From CAZCZU01 sp964503475 (lineage in GTDB: Bacteria > Pseudomonadota > Zetaproteobacteria > Mariprofundales > Mariprofundaceae), in contig CAZCZU010000067.1 of NCBI GenBank assembly GCA_964503475.1, positions 1 through 7,701 on the forward strand: DNA of 7,701 nucleotides. Direction: 5' to 3'. Shown here piece after piece: positions 7,504 through 7,701 of this stretch (the first letter of the stretch is position 1; every line of letters starts with the position of its first letter). The notes below the pieces were generated by a model. That model saw only the letters and a program-made list of their open reading frames with translations. It searched no databases and was not told the DNA's origin. The position numbers and the translations under genes are program-made.

Positions 7504-7536
7504 GACAGAAAAGCCCGTAGCATCTGCTGCGGGCTT
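7485..7536 (+). repeat. Direct repeat, copy 1: tRNA-Glu 3' end plus terminator
   Basis: This 52-base stretch covers the last 19 nt of the tRNA (from the T loop through CCA), the short spacer and the whole terminator stem. It is identical, base for base, to 7650-7701. The offset between copies is 165 bases. Confidence 0.95.
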
Positions 7537-7540
7537 TTTT
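7508..7540 (+). terminator. Intrinsic terminator after tRNA-Glu
   Basis: An 11-bp stem (7511-7521 with 7526-7536, one G-T pair) closes an ATCT tetraloop and runs into six T at 7535-7540, the textbook form of a Rho-independent terminator. A run of A before the stem means it could also work on the opposite strand. It lies five bases after the tRNA CCA and is the first strong terminator after the chemosensory genes, so it may end both transcripts. Confidence 0.9.
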
Positions 7541-7554
7541 CGTTCCGTACAAGA

Positions 7555-7575
7555 AAGGGGACGAGAACCCCTGTT
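7555..7575 (-). repeat. Inverted, near-identical copy of the tRNA-Glu T arm
   Basis: These 21 bases match the reverse complement of tRNA positions 7473-7493 at 19 of 21 sites; the two differences are in the loop. The flanks outside the self-complementary stem also match in inverted orientation. The copy itself folds into a T-arm-like hairpin with AGGGG at 7556-7560 and CCCCT at 7568-7572. Confidence 0.8.
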
Positions 7576-7578
7576 CGA

Positions 7579-7644
7579 CCGGACTGCAGGAGCAGGCCGG
7601 AACGTCGCAGCGCGACGGCCCGAAGGGCGGAGGGCAGGATGCCC
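7579..7644 (+). other. Chain of four short hairpins in the repeat unit
   Basis: Four back-to-back inverted repeats fill 66 bases. 7579-7600 pairs CCGG and CTGC with GCAG and CCGG across one mismatch and an AGGA loop. 7604-7616 pairs GTCGC with GCGAC. 7618-7628 pairs GCCC with GGGC around GAA. 7632-7644 pairs GGGC with GCCC around AGGAT. Such dense pairing suggests a structured RNA or a repetitive DNA element rather than coding sequence; no function can be read from it. Confidence 0.6.
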
Positions 7645-7649
7645 GGAGT

Positions 7650-7701
7650 AGTCCCCTTGGGAGTACCAGACAGAAAAGCCCGTAGCATCTGCTGCGGGCT
7701 T
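7650..7701 (+). repeat. Direct repeat, copy 2 (cut by window end)
   Basis: This is an exact copy of 7485-7536: the last 19 nt of tRNA-Glu with its CCA, then the terminator stem at 7676-7701. The window stops inside the T run, so the repeat may continue. The 5' three quarters of the tRNA is absent, so this is not a second tRNA gene. Confidence 0.93.

Noticed and set aside
7422..7688. 88-codon minus-strand reading frame with an internally repeated segment
   Set aside because: It runs antisense through the tRNA and both repeat copies; its internal repeat is just the translated tRNA-tail duplication. No ribosome binding site or family match is seen.
7428..7701. Phage or island attachment site (attL/attR) at the tRNA 3' end
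   Set aside because: The two copies are only 165 bases apart, include the terminator, and enclose no integrase or cargo; a tandem repeat fits better.

Overview
The window holds one compact chemosensory gene cluster, entirely on the plus strand, followed by a tRNA gene and a small repeat region. The high G+C coding sequence, tight gene packing, strong Shine-Dalgarno sites and encoded CCA end on the tRNA suggest a Gram-negative bacterium, probably a proteobacterium with type IV pili or a related machine. I cannot name the genus; this rests on protein style, not on a database match.

Layout: 1-157 is a non-coding leader with a plausible sigma-70 promoter. 158-2368 encodes a GspE/PilB-type secretion or pilus motor ATPase with a complete response-regulator receiver domain fused to its C-terminus. 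2365-2856 encodes a CheW-like coupling protein that overlaps it by 4 bases. After a 108-base gap, 2965-4422 encodes a two-pass membrane chemoreceptor. 16 bases later, 4439-7384 encodes a hybrid CheA (Hpt, long acidic linker, dimerisation, ATPase and CheW-like domains, receiver) that starts at TTG. 7428-7503 is tRNA-Glu(CUC), followed by a strong intrinsic terminator. The last ~165 bases are a partial tandem repeat: the final 19 nt of the tRNA plus the terminator recur 165 bases downstream, separated by a chain of short hairpins that includes an inverted copy of the tRNA T arm.

How the genes may work together: receptor, coupling protein and CheA form a complete sensory core. No free CheY, CheR or CheB is encoded here. 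The nearest phospho-acceptor outside CheA is the receiver on the motor ATPase, so the simplest reading is that receptor signals reach the motor directly by phosphorylation. Receptor and CheW both depart from canonical chemotaxis residues at the contact surfaces, which fits a dedicated array kept apart from flagellar chemotaxis. The main points of interest are the motor-receiver fusion, these matched interface changes and the tRNA-derived tandem repeat.
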